From: Isoptericola luteus
Lineage (GTDB): Bacteria > Actinomycetota > Actinomycetes > Actinomycetales > Cellulomonadaceae
Length of the DNA stretch: 64,000 bases
Assembly (NCBI RefSeq): GCF_020297055.1
Contig: NZ_JAIXCQ010000003.1
Coordinates: forward strand, 188,691 to 252,690
Reading direction: 5' to 3'
Positions 8,299-16,592 of this stretch are shown one piece after another (the first letter of the stretch is position 1; every line of letters begins with the position of its first letter). The notes beneath the pieces are model-generated. The model had not been told where the DNA came from and did not search any database. It saw nothing but the letters and a program-made list of their open reading frames with translations. The position numbers and the translations under genes were made by a program.

Positions 8299-9241
8299 GC
8301 ACCCGCGCAGCCTGGTCGTCGTCCTGAACTACCGCGGACGCGCGGACACCCTCGAGTGCGTCGCCTCGCTGGTCGAGGGCTCGCCCGCGCACACCGTGCT
8401 CGTGGTCGACAACGGGTCCCACGACGGCGTCCTGGACGCCGTGCGCGACCGGTGGCCCGCCACGGTGGCGACCCTGCAGAACGGGACGAACCTGGGGTTC
8501 GCCGGCGGTATGAACAGCGGGCTGCGCTGGGCGCGGGAGCACGGCTACGACGTGGTGACGGTGCTCAACAACGACACCGTCGTGCGGCCGGGCACCCTCG
8601 ACCTGCTGGTCGCCCGCGCGCTGGCCGGCCAGGTGGCCGTGAGCCCCGCGGTCCGCTACCGCGACGGCGTGCGCGTGTGGTTCGCCGGGGGCGGCCTGGA
8701 CCCGGAGGACGGGCTCCCCCACCACCTGTCGGACGACGCCGTCGCACGACTGCACGGCACCGACCCCGACGGCCCCTACGCGACCGACCTCCTCGCCGGG
8801 TGCTGCGTCACCGCGAGCGCCGCCACGTGGGCGACGGTCGGGGACTTCGACGAGCGCTTCTTCCTCAACTTCGAGGACTCCGAGTGGAGCGTGCGGGCGC
8901 GGCGGCTCGGCACCCGGCTGGAGGTGGAGCCGCGCGCCACGGTCCTGCACAGCGTGTCGGCCTCGTTCGTCGGGGCGTACTCGTACCTCGGCGCGTTCTA
9001 CTACGCGCGCAACAGCCTGCTGTACACGCGGCTCGTGGGCGGGGGGCGCACCCGCACGCTGCGGCTCCTGCGCCGCCGCGTGCTGCCCTCGCCGGTACGG
9101 ATCGCCCGTGCCGAGGGCTGGCGCGAGGGCGCCCGCAAGGGCGCGATGGTCGTCGCGGGGATCGCGGCCCACTCCACCCGGCGGTACGGGCGCGCCCCCC
9201 GCTGGGTCGAGGCGCGGGCGGGTCGATGGACCCGCGGGTGA
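8291..9241 (+). CDS. Glycosyltransferase family 2 (rhamnosyltransferase-like)
   Basis: A 316-aa inverting GT-A glycosyltransferase. LVVVLNYRGRADTLECVASL opens the fold, VVDNGSHDG binds nucleotide, NLGFAGGMNSGLRWA and VLNNDTVV (DxD equivalent) are typical of WbbL/rhamnosyltransferase-like enzymes, and FDERFFLNFEDSEWSVRA carries the catalytic ED. Expected role: adding a sugar, often rhamnose, to the lipid-linked EPS intermediate. The stop is followed closely by the next promoter (D), whose first half-site overlaps the last codons, so this gene ends the operon that starts at 7402. Confidence 0.85.
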   Translation: MPEHPRSLVVVLNYRGRADTLECVASLVEGSPAHTVLVVDNGSHDGVLDAVRDRWPATVATLQNGTNLGFAGGMNSGLRWAREHGYDVVTVLNNDTVVRPGTLDLLVARALAGQVAVSPAVRYRDGVRVWFAGGGLDPEDGLPHHLSDDAVARLHGTDPDGPYATDLLAGCCVTASAATWATVGDFDERFFLNFEDSEWSVRARRLGTRLEVEPRATVLHSVSASFVGAYSYLGAFYYARNSLLYTRLVGGGRTRTLRLLRRRVLPSPVRIARAEGWREGARKGAMVVAGIAAHSTRRYGRAPRWVEARAGRWTRG

Positions 9242-9309
9242 AGCCCGCCCCCGCGGCGGGTGAATTGCGCTCCGGACCGTCCTGAGGCGCGGTGGCCCCG
9301 GTCTACTGT
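9236..9309 (+). promoter_or_regulatory. EPS-locus promoter D
   Basis: Two direct GGGTGAA copies (9236-9242 and 9258-9264, 22 bp apart; the first overlaps the preceding stop codon) are followed after 39 bp by TACTGT (9304-9309), a good -10. Transcription would begin near 9316, giving a short leader with the ribosome binding site AAAGGGGGGG before the ATG at 9342. Confidence 0.6.
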
Positions 9310-9341
9310 GACGAGGCCTGAACAAAGGGGGGGACGAACGA

Positions 9342-10547
9342 ATGAACGGTGCCATCCGGGTCTCCGGGCTCGGCAAGACGTACCGCATCGCGCGCTCAGG
9401 GCAGCACGTCAACCGGGCGACCGAGGCGGTGCTGCAGCGGTTGCGTCACCCCCTGCAGCGCACCGAGTACGAGGAGTTCGAGGCCCTGCGGGACATCGAC
9501 CTCCAGATCGGCTGGGGCGAGGCCGTCGGCATCGTCGGCCGCAACGGCGCGGGCAAGAGCACGCTGCTCAAGGTGCTCACCCGCATCACCGCGCCGTCCA
9601 CCGGGCGGATCGAGCTCGGCGGCCGCGTCGGCAGCCTGCTCGAGGTCGGCACCGGGTTCCACCCCGAGCTCACCGGGCGGGAGAACGTTTACCTCAACGG
9701 CACGCTCCTGGGGATGCGGCGCAAGGAGATCCAGCGCCGGTTCGACGAGATCGTCGACTTCGCCGGGGTCGATCGCTTCCTCGACACCCCCGTGAAGCGC
9801 TACTCGTCCGGCATGTACGTGCGGCTCGCGTTCTCCGTCGCCGCGCACCTGGAGACGGAGATCCTCGCGATCGACGAGGTGCTCGCCGTCGGCGACGCCG
9901 AGTTCCAGGCGAAGTCCATCGCGAAGATGCGCGAGGCCGCCCGGTCGGGCCGCACCGTGCTGTACGTGAGCCACCAGGCGCAGACGGTGTCCGCGCTCTG
10001 CGACTCGGCCCTGTTCCTCGACCGTGGCACCGTCACGTTCCAGGGGCCGGTGGAGGACGCCCTCGCGGAGTACCGCCGCACGTTCTCGTCGTTCCAGGCG
10101 TCCCAGCAGGACCCGTCCCGGCGGTCGGGCACCGGTGAGCTCCGGTTCACGCGGGCCCAGATCACCGAGGAGACGATGGACCCCACGGCCGACAAGGTCG
10201 TGGAGTTCGACGTCGACGCGAACGACGAGGTCGTGGGCAGCTACTTCGTCTCCTGCCACGTCAACGACGCCGACGGCAACGTCGTCGTGCAGTGCGACTC
10301 GCGGCTGGTCGGCATGTGGCTCGACCCGTCGACGCCGCAGAGCGCCGCGCTGCGGATCAAGGACCTGTGGCTCAAGCCGGGTCGGTACACGTACGACCTG
10401 TACCTCTGCAAGGCCGGGATCCTCGACGCGTGGGAGGGCGCGGGCGCGTTCGAGGTGCTGCCCAAGGCCCCCTACCCGGCGGTGACCTCCGACGAGGCGC
10501 TGACGCACGGCCAGGTGCTGGCCGACTTCGAGTACGAGAGGCGCTGA
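9342..10547 (+). CDS. wzt: ABC transporter ATP-binding subunit for polysaccharide export (Wzt-like)
   Basis: A 401-aa ATPase that powers export of the lipid-linked glycan across the cytoplasmic membrane. Residues 1-245 form the nucleotide-binding domain: Walker A GRNGAGKS, Q-loop region (GFHPELTGRENVYLNG), signature YSSGMYVRLAFS, Walker B ILAIDEVLAVGD, H-loop VSHQ. Residues about 265-400 form an extra C-terminal beta domain (SYFVSCHVNDADGNVVVQCD, LKPGRYTYDLYLCKAGI) like the Wzt domain that recognises the end cap of the exported polymer. The permease gene follows 5 bp downstream. Presence of the C-terminal domain implies a non-reducing-end modification as export signal; the pyruvyltransferase nearby might make it (inference). 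Confidence 0.9.
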   Translation: MNGAIRVSGLGKTYRIARSGQHVNRATEAVLQRLRHPLQRTEYEEFEALRDIDLQIGWGEAVGIVGRNGAGKSTLLKVLTRITAPSTGRIELGGRVGSLLEVGTGFHPELTGRENVYLNGTLLGMRRKEIQRRFDEIVDFAGVDRFLDTPVKRYSSGMYVRLAFSVAAHLETEILAIDEVLAVGDAEFQAKSIAKMREAARSGRTVLYVSHQAQTVSALCDSALFLDRGTVTFQGPVEDALAEYRRTFSSFQASQQDPSRRSGTGELRFTRAQITEETMDPTADKVVEFDVDANDEVVGSYFVSCHVNDADGNVVVQCDSRLVGMWLDPSTPQSAALRIKDLWLKPGRYTYDLYLCKAGILDAWEGAGAFEVLPKAPYPAVTSDEALTHGQVLADFEYERR

Positions 10548-10552
10548 ACCGG

Positions 10553-11371
10553 ATGTCCACGATCGTCATCACCCCGCCCGGACGCCTCAACCTGCCCGCC
10601 TGGCGCGAGCTGTGGGAGTCCCGCGAGGTGCTCTACCGGTTCGGGGTGCGGGACATCGTCCTGCGCTACCGGCAGACCGCCGTCGGCGTCGCCTGGGTGA
10701 TCCTGCAGCCCCTGGCCGCGGCGGGCATCTTCGCCATCGTCTTCGGGCAGGTCGCGAACCTGTCCAGCGGCAACGTGCCGTACTTCGTGTTCAGCCTGGC
10801 CGGCATGCTCGTGTGGAACCTGTTCAACGGCATCGTCGGGCGGTCGTCGTCCTCGCTGGTGGCGAACCAGGCGCTCGTGTCCAAGGTCTTCTTCCCCCGG
10901 ATGCTCGTGCCGCTGTCGTCGGTGCTGTCCGTGCTGGTGGACTTCCTGGTCGCGACCGCGCTGTTCGTCGTGCTGCTCTTCGTGTACGGCATCAACCCGG
11001 GCTGGCAGGTGCTCACGCTGCCCCTGTGGGTGGCCGTGGCGGTGGTGTTCGCCTCCGGCATCGGGCTGGCGGCGTCGGCCGTGATGGTCAAGTACCGCGA
11101 CGTGAACTACGCGCTGCCGTGGGTCATGCAGATCCTCCTGTACGCCACGCCTGTGGCGTACACGCTCGACTCGGTGCCGCGCGACCTGCTGTGGCTGTTC
11201 AACCTCAACCCGCTGACCTGGCTGCTCGAGTGCTTCCGCTGGGCCGCCCTCGGCAGCCCCGCGCCGCCCGCCTGGCAGATGTTCGGCATCGCCGGCGTCG
11301 CCGTGCTCGTGTTCGCCGCCGGGACCCTCGTGTTCCAGAAGATGGAACGTGGCTTCGCGGACGTGATCTGA
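10553..11371 (+). CDS. wzm: ABC-2 permease for polysaccharide export (Wzm-like)
   Basis: A 272-aa integral membrane protein, partner of the preceding ATPase. The N-terminal amphipathic stretch RDIVLRYRQTAVGVAWVILQPL is the ABC-2/Wzm coupling motif, followed by about six membrane segments (LAAAGIFAIVFGQV, YFVFSLAGMLVWNLF, FLVATALFVVLLFVYG, LTLPLWVAVAVVFASGIG, MQILLYATPVAYTL, FGIAGVAVLVFAAGTLVF). KYRDVNYALPWVMQ is a conserved cytoplasmic loop. The ATG at 10553 is chosen because it follows the ATPase stop directly; the longer in-frame extension runs inside the ATPase gene. It ends 1 bp before the next glycosyltransferase. Confidence 0.9.
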   Translation: MSTIVITPPGRLNLPAWRELWESREVLYRFGVRDIVLRYRQTAVGVAWVILQPLAAAGIFAIVFGQVANLSSGNVPYFVFSLAGMLVWNLFNGIVGRSSSSLVANQALVSKVFFPRMLVPLSSVLSVLVDFLVATALFVVLLFVYGINPGWQVLTLPLWVAVAVVFASGIGLAASAVMVKYRDVNYALPWVMQILLYATPVAYTLDSVPRDLLWLFNLNPLTWLLECFRWAALGSPAPPAWQMFGIAGVAVLVFAAGTLVFQKMERGFADVI

Positions 11372-11372
11372 G

Positions 11373-12554
11373 ATGGCGCTGCCCCACGTGCACGTGATCA
11401 CCCCGGGTGACCACTTCTCGCCGCGCACGGGCAGCGCGATCCCGACGGTCGTGCACGGGCTGGCGACGGCCGGTCGCGTCGTCGGCACGCGGACGAGCGT
11501 CGTGGTGGCGCGAGGCACCTACCCCGACCGGTACGACAGCGCCGAGGTGCTCGAGTACGACGAGCGCCCCCCGGGCCGCTTCGACCGGTTCGTCGACGCC
11601 GCGGCGAGCCGGCTCGCGCTGACCCGCCCGCGCGCCCGCGACCGGTACGCCGCGACCGTCGCCGACCAGGGGTCGTGGGAGCCGTCCGTGGTGCTCGCCC
11701 ACAACTCCCCGCAGCTCGTCGGCGCGGTCGACGCGGACCGGCACCTGCCGGTGCTCTACGCCCACAACGAGCTGCTGCGCACCTACTCGCAGCGCGAGGC
11801 CGGCCGGGCGCTGGAGCGCGCGCACCGCGTCGTGTGCGTCAGCGAGTTCCTGGCCGAGCGCACCCGCGACCGGCTGCCGCCGTCCCTACGCGACCGCGTC
11901 GTCGTGGTGCGCAACGGCGTGGACACCGCGTTCTTCCACCCCGCCGACGACGGCCCGCATGACGGCCTGCGCGTGGTCTTCGTGGGCCGCATGATCCCGG
12001 ACAAGGGCGCCGACGTGCTGGTGGACGCGGTGCGTCGCCTCGGCCGCGACGACGTGACCCTCACCCTGATCGGCTCGACCGGGTTCGACCCGCGGGCCGA
12101 GCTCTCGTCCTTCGAGCGCGCCGTGCGGGACGCCACCGCCGCCCTGCCGGGGACCGTGCGGCTGCACCCGTTCCTGCCTCGCGCGCGCGTCGCCGCTGAG
12201 CTGCGGGACGCGGACGTCGTCGTCGTACCGTCCCGCTGGCCGGAGCCGTTCGGCCTGACGATCCTCGAGGGCATGGCGAGCGGTGCGGCCACGGTCGCGT
12301 CGGACGTCGGCGGCATCGCCGAGGCGACCGGAGACGCGGGCGTCCTCGTCCCCCCGGACGACCCGGCCGCCCTGGCCGAGCAGCTCGCCGACCTCGCCCG
12401 CTCGCCCCGCCGTGTCGCCGAGCTCGGCGCCGCGGCGCGCGCACACGCGCTCTCGCGCGACTGGAGCACCGTGCGGCCCCTGCTGGCCCGGGCGCTCGAC
12501 GCGGACGCCCGCTCGGCGGCCGGCAGCGCACCGGGTGAGAAGGGGATGAAATGA
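11373..12554 (+). CDS. Glycosyltransferase, GT4 family
   Basis: A 393-aa GT-B retaining glycosyltransferase. VITPGDHFSPRTGSAIPTVVHGL is the N-terminal acceptor-side Rossmann start, VRNGVDTAFFHP the inter-domain element, FVGRMIPDKGADVLVDA the donor domain start, and EPFGLTILEGMASG carries EX7E. It is translationally close to the permease gene (1 bp gap). The role is one sugar transfer in EPS assembly; the donor is unknown. The gene ends in a purine-rich stretch, and 79 bp with no obvious locus motif separate it from the next gene. Confidence 0.87.
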   Translation: MALPHVHVITPGDHFSPRTGSAIPTVVHGLATAGRVVGTRTSVVVARGTYPDRYDSAEVLEYDERPPGRFDRFVDAAASRLALTRPRARDRYAATVADQGSWEPSVVLAHNSPQLVGAVDADRHLPVLYAHNELLRTYSQREAGRALERAHRVVCVSEFLAERTRDRLPPSLRDRVVVVRNGVDTAFFHPADDGPHDGLRVVFVGRMIPDKGADVLVDAVRRLGRDDVTLTLIGSTGFDPRAELSSFERAVRDATAALPGTVRLHPFLPRARVAAELRDADVVVVPSRWPEPFGLTILEGMASGAATVASDVGGIAEATGDAGVLVPPDDPAALAEQLADLARSPRRVAELGAAARAHALSRDWSTVRPLLARALDADARSAAGSAPGEKGMK

Positions 12555-12633
12555 CCCGCCTCAGGTTGGCCCCCCAGGAGCCGCGCGCCAGCATGGCTGG
12601 TATTCCGACCGAACCGATGGAGGGGCAGTGGGC

Positions 12634-13683
12634 ATGAGTGCAGGCACCGTGGACCGACCGCTCGTGAGCGTGGTCGTCGCCACCAACCGAGGCGGCCCCT
12701 TCCTGGCCGAGGCCCTCGACTCCGTCGAGGCCCAGACCTACCCCCGCATCGAAGTGGTGCTGGTCGACGACGGCTCCGAGGACCCCGAGGCGATCCGGCG
12801 GATCGTCGCCGGCCGCCCGACCACCACCGTCGTCCGGCAGTCCGCCGGCGGAGTCTCCACCGCGCGCAACGTCGGGGTCTCGCACACCCGCGGCGAGCTG
12901 CTCGTGTTCCTCGACGACGACGACCGCTGGCACCCCCAGCGGATCGAGCTGCAGGTCGAGGCCATGGCGGACGGCTCCGTCGTCGCGAGCTACTGCGGCA
13001 TGCGCACCGTGGGCGTCGACGGCGAGGAGCTCGTCGCCGCCGACCAGCACCAGGTCCGCGACGTGCACGACGTGCTGCGGCGCACCATGGGCATCATCCT
13101 GCCGAACCTCATGACGCGTCGGGACACGTTCGTGCGCGTCGGGGGGTTCCACCCGGCGTTCCGGCGCGCGCAGGACCTCGACCTCGTCATCCGCCTCGCC
13201 CTCGCAGGCGACCTGCGCTTCGTGGACCGCACGCTCGTGGACTACCGGCGGCACGGGAACAACAACACCCGCCGATACCGGGAGCTGTGCCGCAGCATCG
13301 ACCACGTCGTGCGCCTGCACGCGTGGGCAGCGTACGAGCGCGGCCGCGAGGACCTCGTGGCGGACTACCGCGCGAGCCTCGCCCGGAACCGTCGCTACGC
13401 GGCGTGGCGGGCCACGGCCTCCGCCCGCGAGCACGCGCGCCGCGGGCGGCCCGGCGCGGCGGTCGGTGACCTCGTGTGGCTCGCGCGGTTCGCCCCGAGG
13501 GCGCCCGTGGACTGGCTCGCCGAGCGGACCCGCCGCCTCCGGGCCGCCTCGGAACGCGGGGTCGCTGCACCCGACGTCCCGGCACCCGGTGCCTCCGCGG
13601 CGGACGTCCCCGCAGCCCAGGTCCGCGCCACCGACGGCACGACACCCGGAGTGACGGCACCCACGCCGGCGGCCCGGCGATGA
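12634..13683 (+). CDS. Glycosyltransferase family 2
   Basis: A 349-aa GT-A enzyme. VSVVVATNRGGPFLAEALDSVEAQTYPRIEVVLVDDGSED and LLVFLDDDDRWHP are the classic GT2 nucleotide and DxD motifs, and GGFHPAFRRAQDLDLVIRLA carries the catalytic acid region. The C-terminal 45 residues are low-complexity Ala/Pro/Thr. The ATG at 12634 is preferred over GTG 12628 because GGAGGGG ends 8 bp before it. The stop overlaps the pyruvyltransferase start (ATGA). The 79-bp gap upstream contains TGGTATTCC, which may be part of an internal promoter, but I am not confident. Confidence 0.85.
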   Translation: MSAGTVDRPLVSVVVATNRGGPFLAEALDSVEAQTYPRIEVVLVDDGSEDPEAIRRIVAGRPTTTVVRQSAGGVSTARNVGVSHTRGELLVFLDDDDRWHPQRIELQVEAMADGSVVASYCGMRTVGVDGEELVAADQHQVRDVHDVLRRTMGIILPNLMTRRDTFVRVGGFHPAFRRAQDLDLVIRLALAGDLRFVDRTLVDYRRHGNNNTRRYRELCRSIDHVVRLHAWAAYERGREDLVADYRASLARNRRYAAWRATASAREHARRGRPGAAVGDLVWLARFAPRAPVDWLAERTRRLRAASERGVAAPDVPAPGASAADVPAAQVRATDGTTPGVTAPTPAARR

Positions 13684-14927
13684 CCCCTGTCGCGCGGGAC
13701 GCCCCCGCCCGTCCCCCGGCCGCCCCCGTGCGCCGGGTCGGGCTGCTCGGCGCGTTCGGCATCGGCAACCGCGGCAACGACGTCACCCTGAGGGCGTTCG
13801 CCGACGCGCTGACGACGGCGGACGTGGGCGACGTGGTGGAGCCGGTCGCCGTGTGCCCTGCCCCCGCGACCGTCGAGGCCACCGGCGTCCGCGCGGCCGC
13901 GTGGACCCGGCCGCGCTCCGGCAGCTCGCTCCTGGCCCGGCTGACGGCCAGGCTGGGCGACCTGGTGTGGACGTGGCGCACGGTGCGCGGCCTCGATGCC
14001 GTCGTCCTGGCCGGAGGCGGTCTGCTCGAGGTGACCCGGCTGCGCGCCTCGACCACGGCGTGGACGGTCGCGGCCTACACCTGGGCGGGGCACCTGCAGC
14101 ACAAGCCGGTGGTGTTCTGGTCGGTCGGTGGCGACGAGCTGCCTCACGGCCCCGCTCGCCTCCTCGTGCGTGCCGCATTGCGCGGAGCGACGACCGTGGC
14201 CGTGCGCGACGACCACTCCCGGCGCGCGGTCGAGGCGCTCGACGGCCGGGCTCCCGCCACGGTGCACGACGTCGTCCTCGCCCTGCCCGTCGAGGACGAG
14301 CCGCGCCCGAGCCCCACGGGACCGCTCGGTACCGGCGCGACGGTCGCCGTCGGCGTCTTCAACGCCCGGGGCGCCACCGCCGCCGACGGCGCGGCGCTCG
14401 ACGCCGACCGCTACGAGTCGGAGCTGTGCCGCACCGTGTGCGGCCTCGTCGACCAGGGCGACGACGTCGTGCTGCTCGGCGGTGCGGCGATCGACGCGGC
14501 GGTCATCGACGACATCGTGGCCCGCTGCGAGCACGACCTCGGGCCCCGCGCCTGCCAGGTGCACCGCGGCGCCTACGACGACTACCCGACGGCGCACCGG
14601 ACCCTGGCCGGCGCCGACCTCGCCGTCGTCGCCCGGTACCACAGCGCCATCGCCGCACTCACGGCGGGGACGCCGACGGTCAGCGTCGGCTACGGCCCCA
14701 AGAACCGCGAGCTCATGGCCCAGTTCGGTCAGGAGGAGTACTGCGCCGACCTCCCCCGGGCGCGCGCCGACGAGGTGCTCGCCCTGGTCGAGCGCCTGCG
14801 CCGACGCGTGCGCTCCGAGGCGACGGCCATCGCCGGCGCGCACCGACGCCTCCAGGCGACCACCCGCGCCGAGCTCGACACCCTCGCCGCACTCCTCGCA
14901 CACTCACCCACCACGATCCGGAGATGA
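13680..14927 (+). CDS. Polysaccharide pyruvyl transferase family protein (WcaK/CsaB type)
   Basis: A 415-aa enzyme expected to transfer pyruvate from phosphoenolpyruvate onto a sugar as a ketal, giving the EPS negative charge. Diagnostic segments are GLLGAFGIGNRGNDVTLRAF at the N-terminus, VVLAGGGLLEVTRLR, KPVVFWSVGGDELPHG, and the late block ADLAVVARYHSAIAALTAGTPTVSVGYGPKNRELM. The last is typical of the family (S/T-x-R-x-H-S, then PKN). The start ATG overlaps the upstream stop and its own stop overlaps the next start (ATGA both times), so the trio 12634-15868 is translationally coupled. Confidence 0.87.
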   Translation: MTPVARDAPARPPAAPVRRVGLLGAFGIGNRGNDVTLRAFADALTTADVGDVVEPVAVCPAPATVEATGVRAAAWTRPRSGSSLLARLTARLGDLVWTWRTVRGLDAVVLAGGGLLEVTRLRASTTAWTVAAYTWAGHLQHKPVVFWSVGGDELPHGPARLLVRAALRGATTVAVRDDHSRRAVEALDGRAPATVHDVVLALPVEDEPRPSPTGPLGTGATVAVGVFNARGATAADGAALDADRYESELCRTVCGLVDQGDDVVLLGGAAIDAAVIDDIVARCEHDLGPRACQVHRGAYDDYPTAHRTLAGADLAVVARYHSAIAALTAGTPTVSVGYGPKNRELMAQFGQEEYCADLPRARADEVLALVERLRRRVRSEATAIAGAHRRLQATTRAELDTLAALLAHSPTTIRR

Positions 14928-15868
14928 CCGTGCCCCAGCAGGACCGGCCCACCGTCACGGTCGGCGTGCCCGTCTACAACGCGCAGCGCTACCTCGAGCG
15001 CACCCTGACCGCCCTGCGCGACCAGGACCTGACGGACATCGAGGTCGTGATCTCCGACAACGGGTCGACCGACGCCACGCGCGACATCGTCCGCCGGTTC
15101 GTCGAGGCCGACGACCGGTTCTCCCTCCTCACGGTGGACCGCAACGTGGGCATGCCCCGCAACTACAACCGCGTCCTCGACGCGGCCCGGGCACCGCTGT
15201 TCATGTGGAACGCCTCGGACGACACGGTGCGCCCCGGCCACCTGCGTGCCTGCGTCGCGGCGCTCGCCGACCACCCGGACGCGGCGCTGGCGTTCTCCCA
15301 GGTCGTCTACGTGGACGAGCACGACCGGATCAGCGGGCGGATGGACGACGACGGCCTCGACTTCCGCACCGTCGGCCCGGCGGAGCGGGTCCGGACGTTC
15401 CTGGACCGCGACGTCTACCAGGCGATCGGCTACGGCGCGGTGATCCGCACGGACTTCCTGCGCCGCGTCGGTGGCATGCCCGTCTACTTCAGCAGCGACA
15501 TGGCGCTCGGGGTGCGCATGGCGCTGCGGTCCACGTGGCTGCAGGTCGACGAGCCGCTCTACCAGGCGCGCCGGCACGAGGCGCAGAGCAACAAGCTCCG
15601 CACCGCCGACATCGCCGACCAGTCGCGCATCATCGACCCGGACCGGCCGCGCCGGTACGGCTTCCCCGAGTGGTACCTGACCTATCGGCTCGTGCGGGAG
15701 GTCGTCACCGCGCCTGTGCCCTGGCCGGAGCGCGGGCGCGCCCTGCAGGCCGTGGCGCAGGGCTGGAGCCTGCCGAACTGGCGGCTGCTGGGCTTCGATG
15801 TCAAGCGCAACCTCGTCCGGCTGACCCGCGGCAGGTACGTGGGCACCCACGAGGTCAGCCCCAGCTGA
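14924..15868 (+). CDS. Glycosyltransferase family 2
   Basis: A 314-aa GT-A glycosyltransferase with VTVGVPVYNAQRYLERTLTALRDQ, VVISDNGSTDATRDI, NVGMPRNYNRVLD and PLFMWNASDDTVRP (the DxD region is N-A-S-D-D). The C-terminal portion (RRHEAQSNKLR, RRYGFPEWYLTYRLVRE) is typical of sulfotransferase-like and rhamnosyl GT2 proteins of actinobacterial EPS loci. The ATG overlaps the pyruvyltransferase stop. It is the last gene of this operon and converges on the MazF-like toxin gene. Confidence 0.85.
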   Translation: MTVPQQDRPTVTVGVPVYNAQRYLERTLTALRDQDLTDIEVVISDNGSTDATRDIVRRFVEADDRFSLLTVDRNVGMPRNYNRVLDAARAPLFMWNASDDTVRPGHLRACVAALADHPDAALAFSQVVYVDEHDRISGRMDDDGLDFRTVGPAERVRTFLDRDVYQAIGYGAVIRTDFLRRVGGMPVYFSSDMALGVRMALRSTWLQVDEPLYQARRHEAQSNKLRTADIADQSRIIDPDRPRRYGFPEWYLTYRLVREVVTAPVPWPERGRALQAVAQGWSLPNWRLLGFDVKRNLVRLTRGRYVGTHEVSPS

Positions 15869-15928
15869 GAGGCCCGGGAGTGCGCCCACCCGACCCGATC
15901 TCGCCGTTGTCGGCTTTCCGGTGCACGA

Positions 15929-16282
15929 TCAGGAAAGTCCGAGGTGGAGCAGCAGTGCCTCGTCGAGAGCGGCGACCTGAGGTGTGGTCAGGGCTCCGCG
16001 CCGGTCCCCGAAGCGATCCACGTCGATGGAGCGAACCCGCTCCGCCTGCGCCTTGGAGTCGACGGTGAGCCCGTTCGCGACGTCGGCAGGGACGAGGACC
16101 TGGAACGGCAGGATTCGAGACGTGTTGCTCGTGAGCGGCACCACGGTCAGGACGCCTCGGCCGCTGCGCTGAGTGATCCGGTTGCGGGCGTCGTTCGACA
16201 CGATCACCACCGGGCGCCGCTTGTCCGCCTCGGAGCCACGTACCGGCACCAGGTCGACGTCCCAGATCTCACCGCGGCGCAA
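15929..16282 (-). CDS. MazF/PemK-family endoribonuclease toxin
   Basis: A 117-aa protein of the usual MazF length. MRRGEIWDVDLVPVRGSEADKRRPVVIVSNDARN is the family N-terminus (G-E-I-W, then KRRPVVIVSND), LTVVPLTSN the second conserved strand, and AQAERVRSIDVDRFG the C-terminal motif. MazF toxins cleave single-stranded mRNA in the cytoplasm. The ATG lies inside the upstream antitoxin gene (14-bp overlap), so the two are coupled. It sits between two oppositely oriented EPS operons. Confidence 0.88.
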   Translation of the reverse strand: MRRGEIWDVDLVPVRGSEADKRRPVVIVSNDARNRITQRSGRGVLTVVPLTSNTSRILPFQVLVPADVANGLTVDSKAQAERVRSIDVDRFGDRRGALTTPQVAALDEALLLHLGLS

Positions 16283-16505
16283 CAGGGGGCTCCATGCCGT
16301 CGCCGGTCACTGCATCCCACGCTTCGGCGTCGCCGGAGCCGTACCACTCGTCGTCAGCGACCTGGTAGGCCGCTTCCAGGTCTCGCTCACGCAGGGCGCG
16401 CACCGCTGCCTGGAGTGCGGCGGAGCGCGACGGGAGGCCGGAGCGGTCCGCGTACTCGTCCAGGAACGACAGATCGGGCTCTGGCAGGCTCACGCTGACC
16501 TTCAT
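16269..16505 (-). CDS. Ribbon-helix-helix antitoxin (MazE/CopG-like)
   Basis: A 78-aa protein. MKVSVSLPEPDLSFLDEYADRSGLPSRSAALQAAVRALRERDLEAAY is a classic ribbon-helix-helix domain (N-terminal strand KVSVSLP, then two helices). The acidic tail (DDEWYGSGDAEAWDAVTGDG) would bind and neutralise the downstream MazF. It precedes and overlaps the toxin. The -10 TACGAT ends exactly 7 nt before the ATG, so the message is probably leaderless. Autoregulation through direct repeats upstream is likely. Confidence 0.85.
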   Translation of the reverse strand: MKVSVSLPEPDLSFLDEYADRSGLPSRSAALQAAVRALRERDLEAAYQVADDEWYGSGDAEAWDAVTGDGMEPPVAPR

Positions 16506-16512
16506 GACTGTG

Positions 16513-16540
16513 ATCGTACGCCTGTTCCTACCGCTGTTCC
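16513..16540 (-). promoter_or_regulatory. mazEF-like promoter with direct-repeat operator
   Basis: On the minus strand, two GGAACAG copies 12 bp apart (16540-16534 and 16528-16522) lie just upstream of TACGAT (16518-16513), the -10. The first base of the ATG at 16505 is the expected transcription start. Ribbon-helix-helix antitoxins bind tandem repeats of this kind, so these are probable operator half-sites covering the -35 region. Confidence 0.5.
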
Positions 16541-16592
16541 CACCCCAGGTGGCAACGTGACGAGCGAGTGTCAGGCCACAACCGGAGCACGG

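Noticed and set aside
12533-12539. GGGTGAG near the end of the GT4 gene at 11373, as another EPS promoter
   Set aside because: No -10-like hexamer is found 33, 38 or 44 bp downstream; the bases are better explained as coding sequence.
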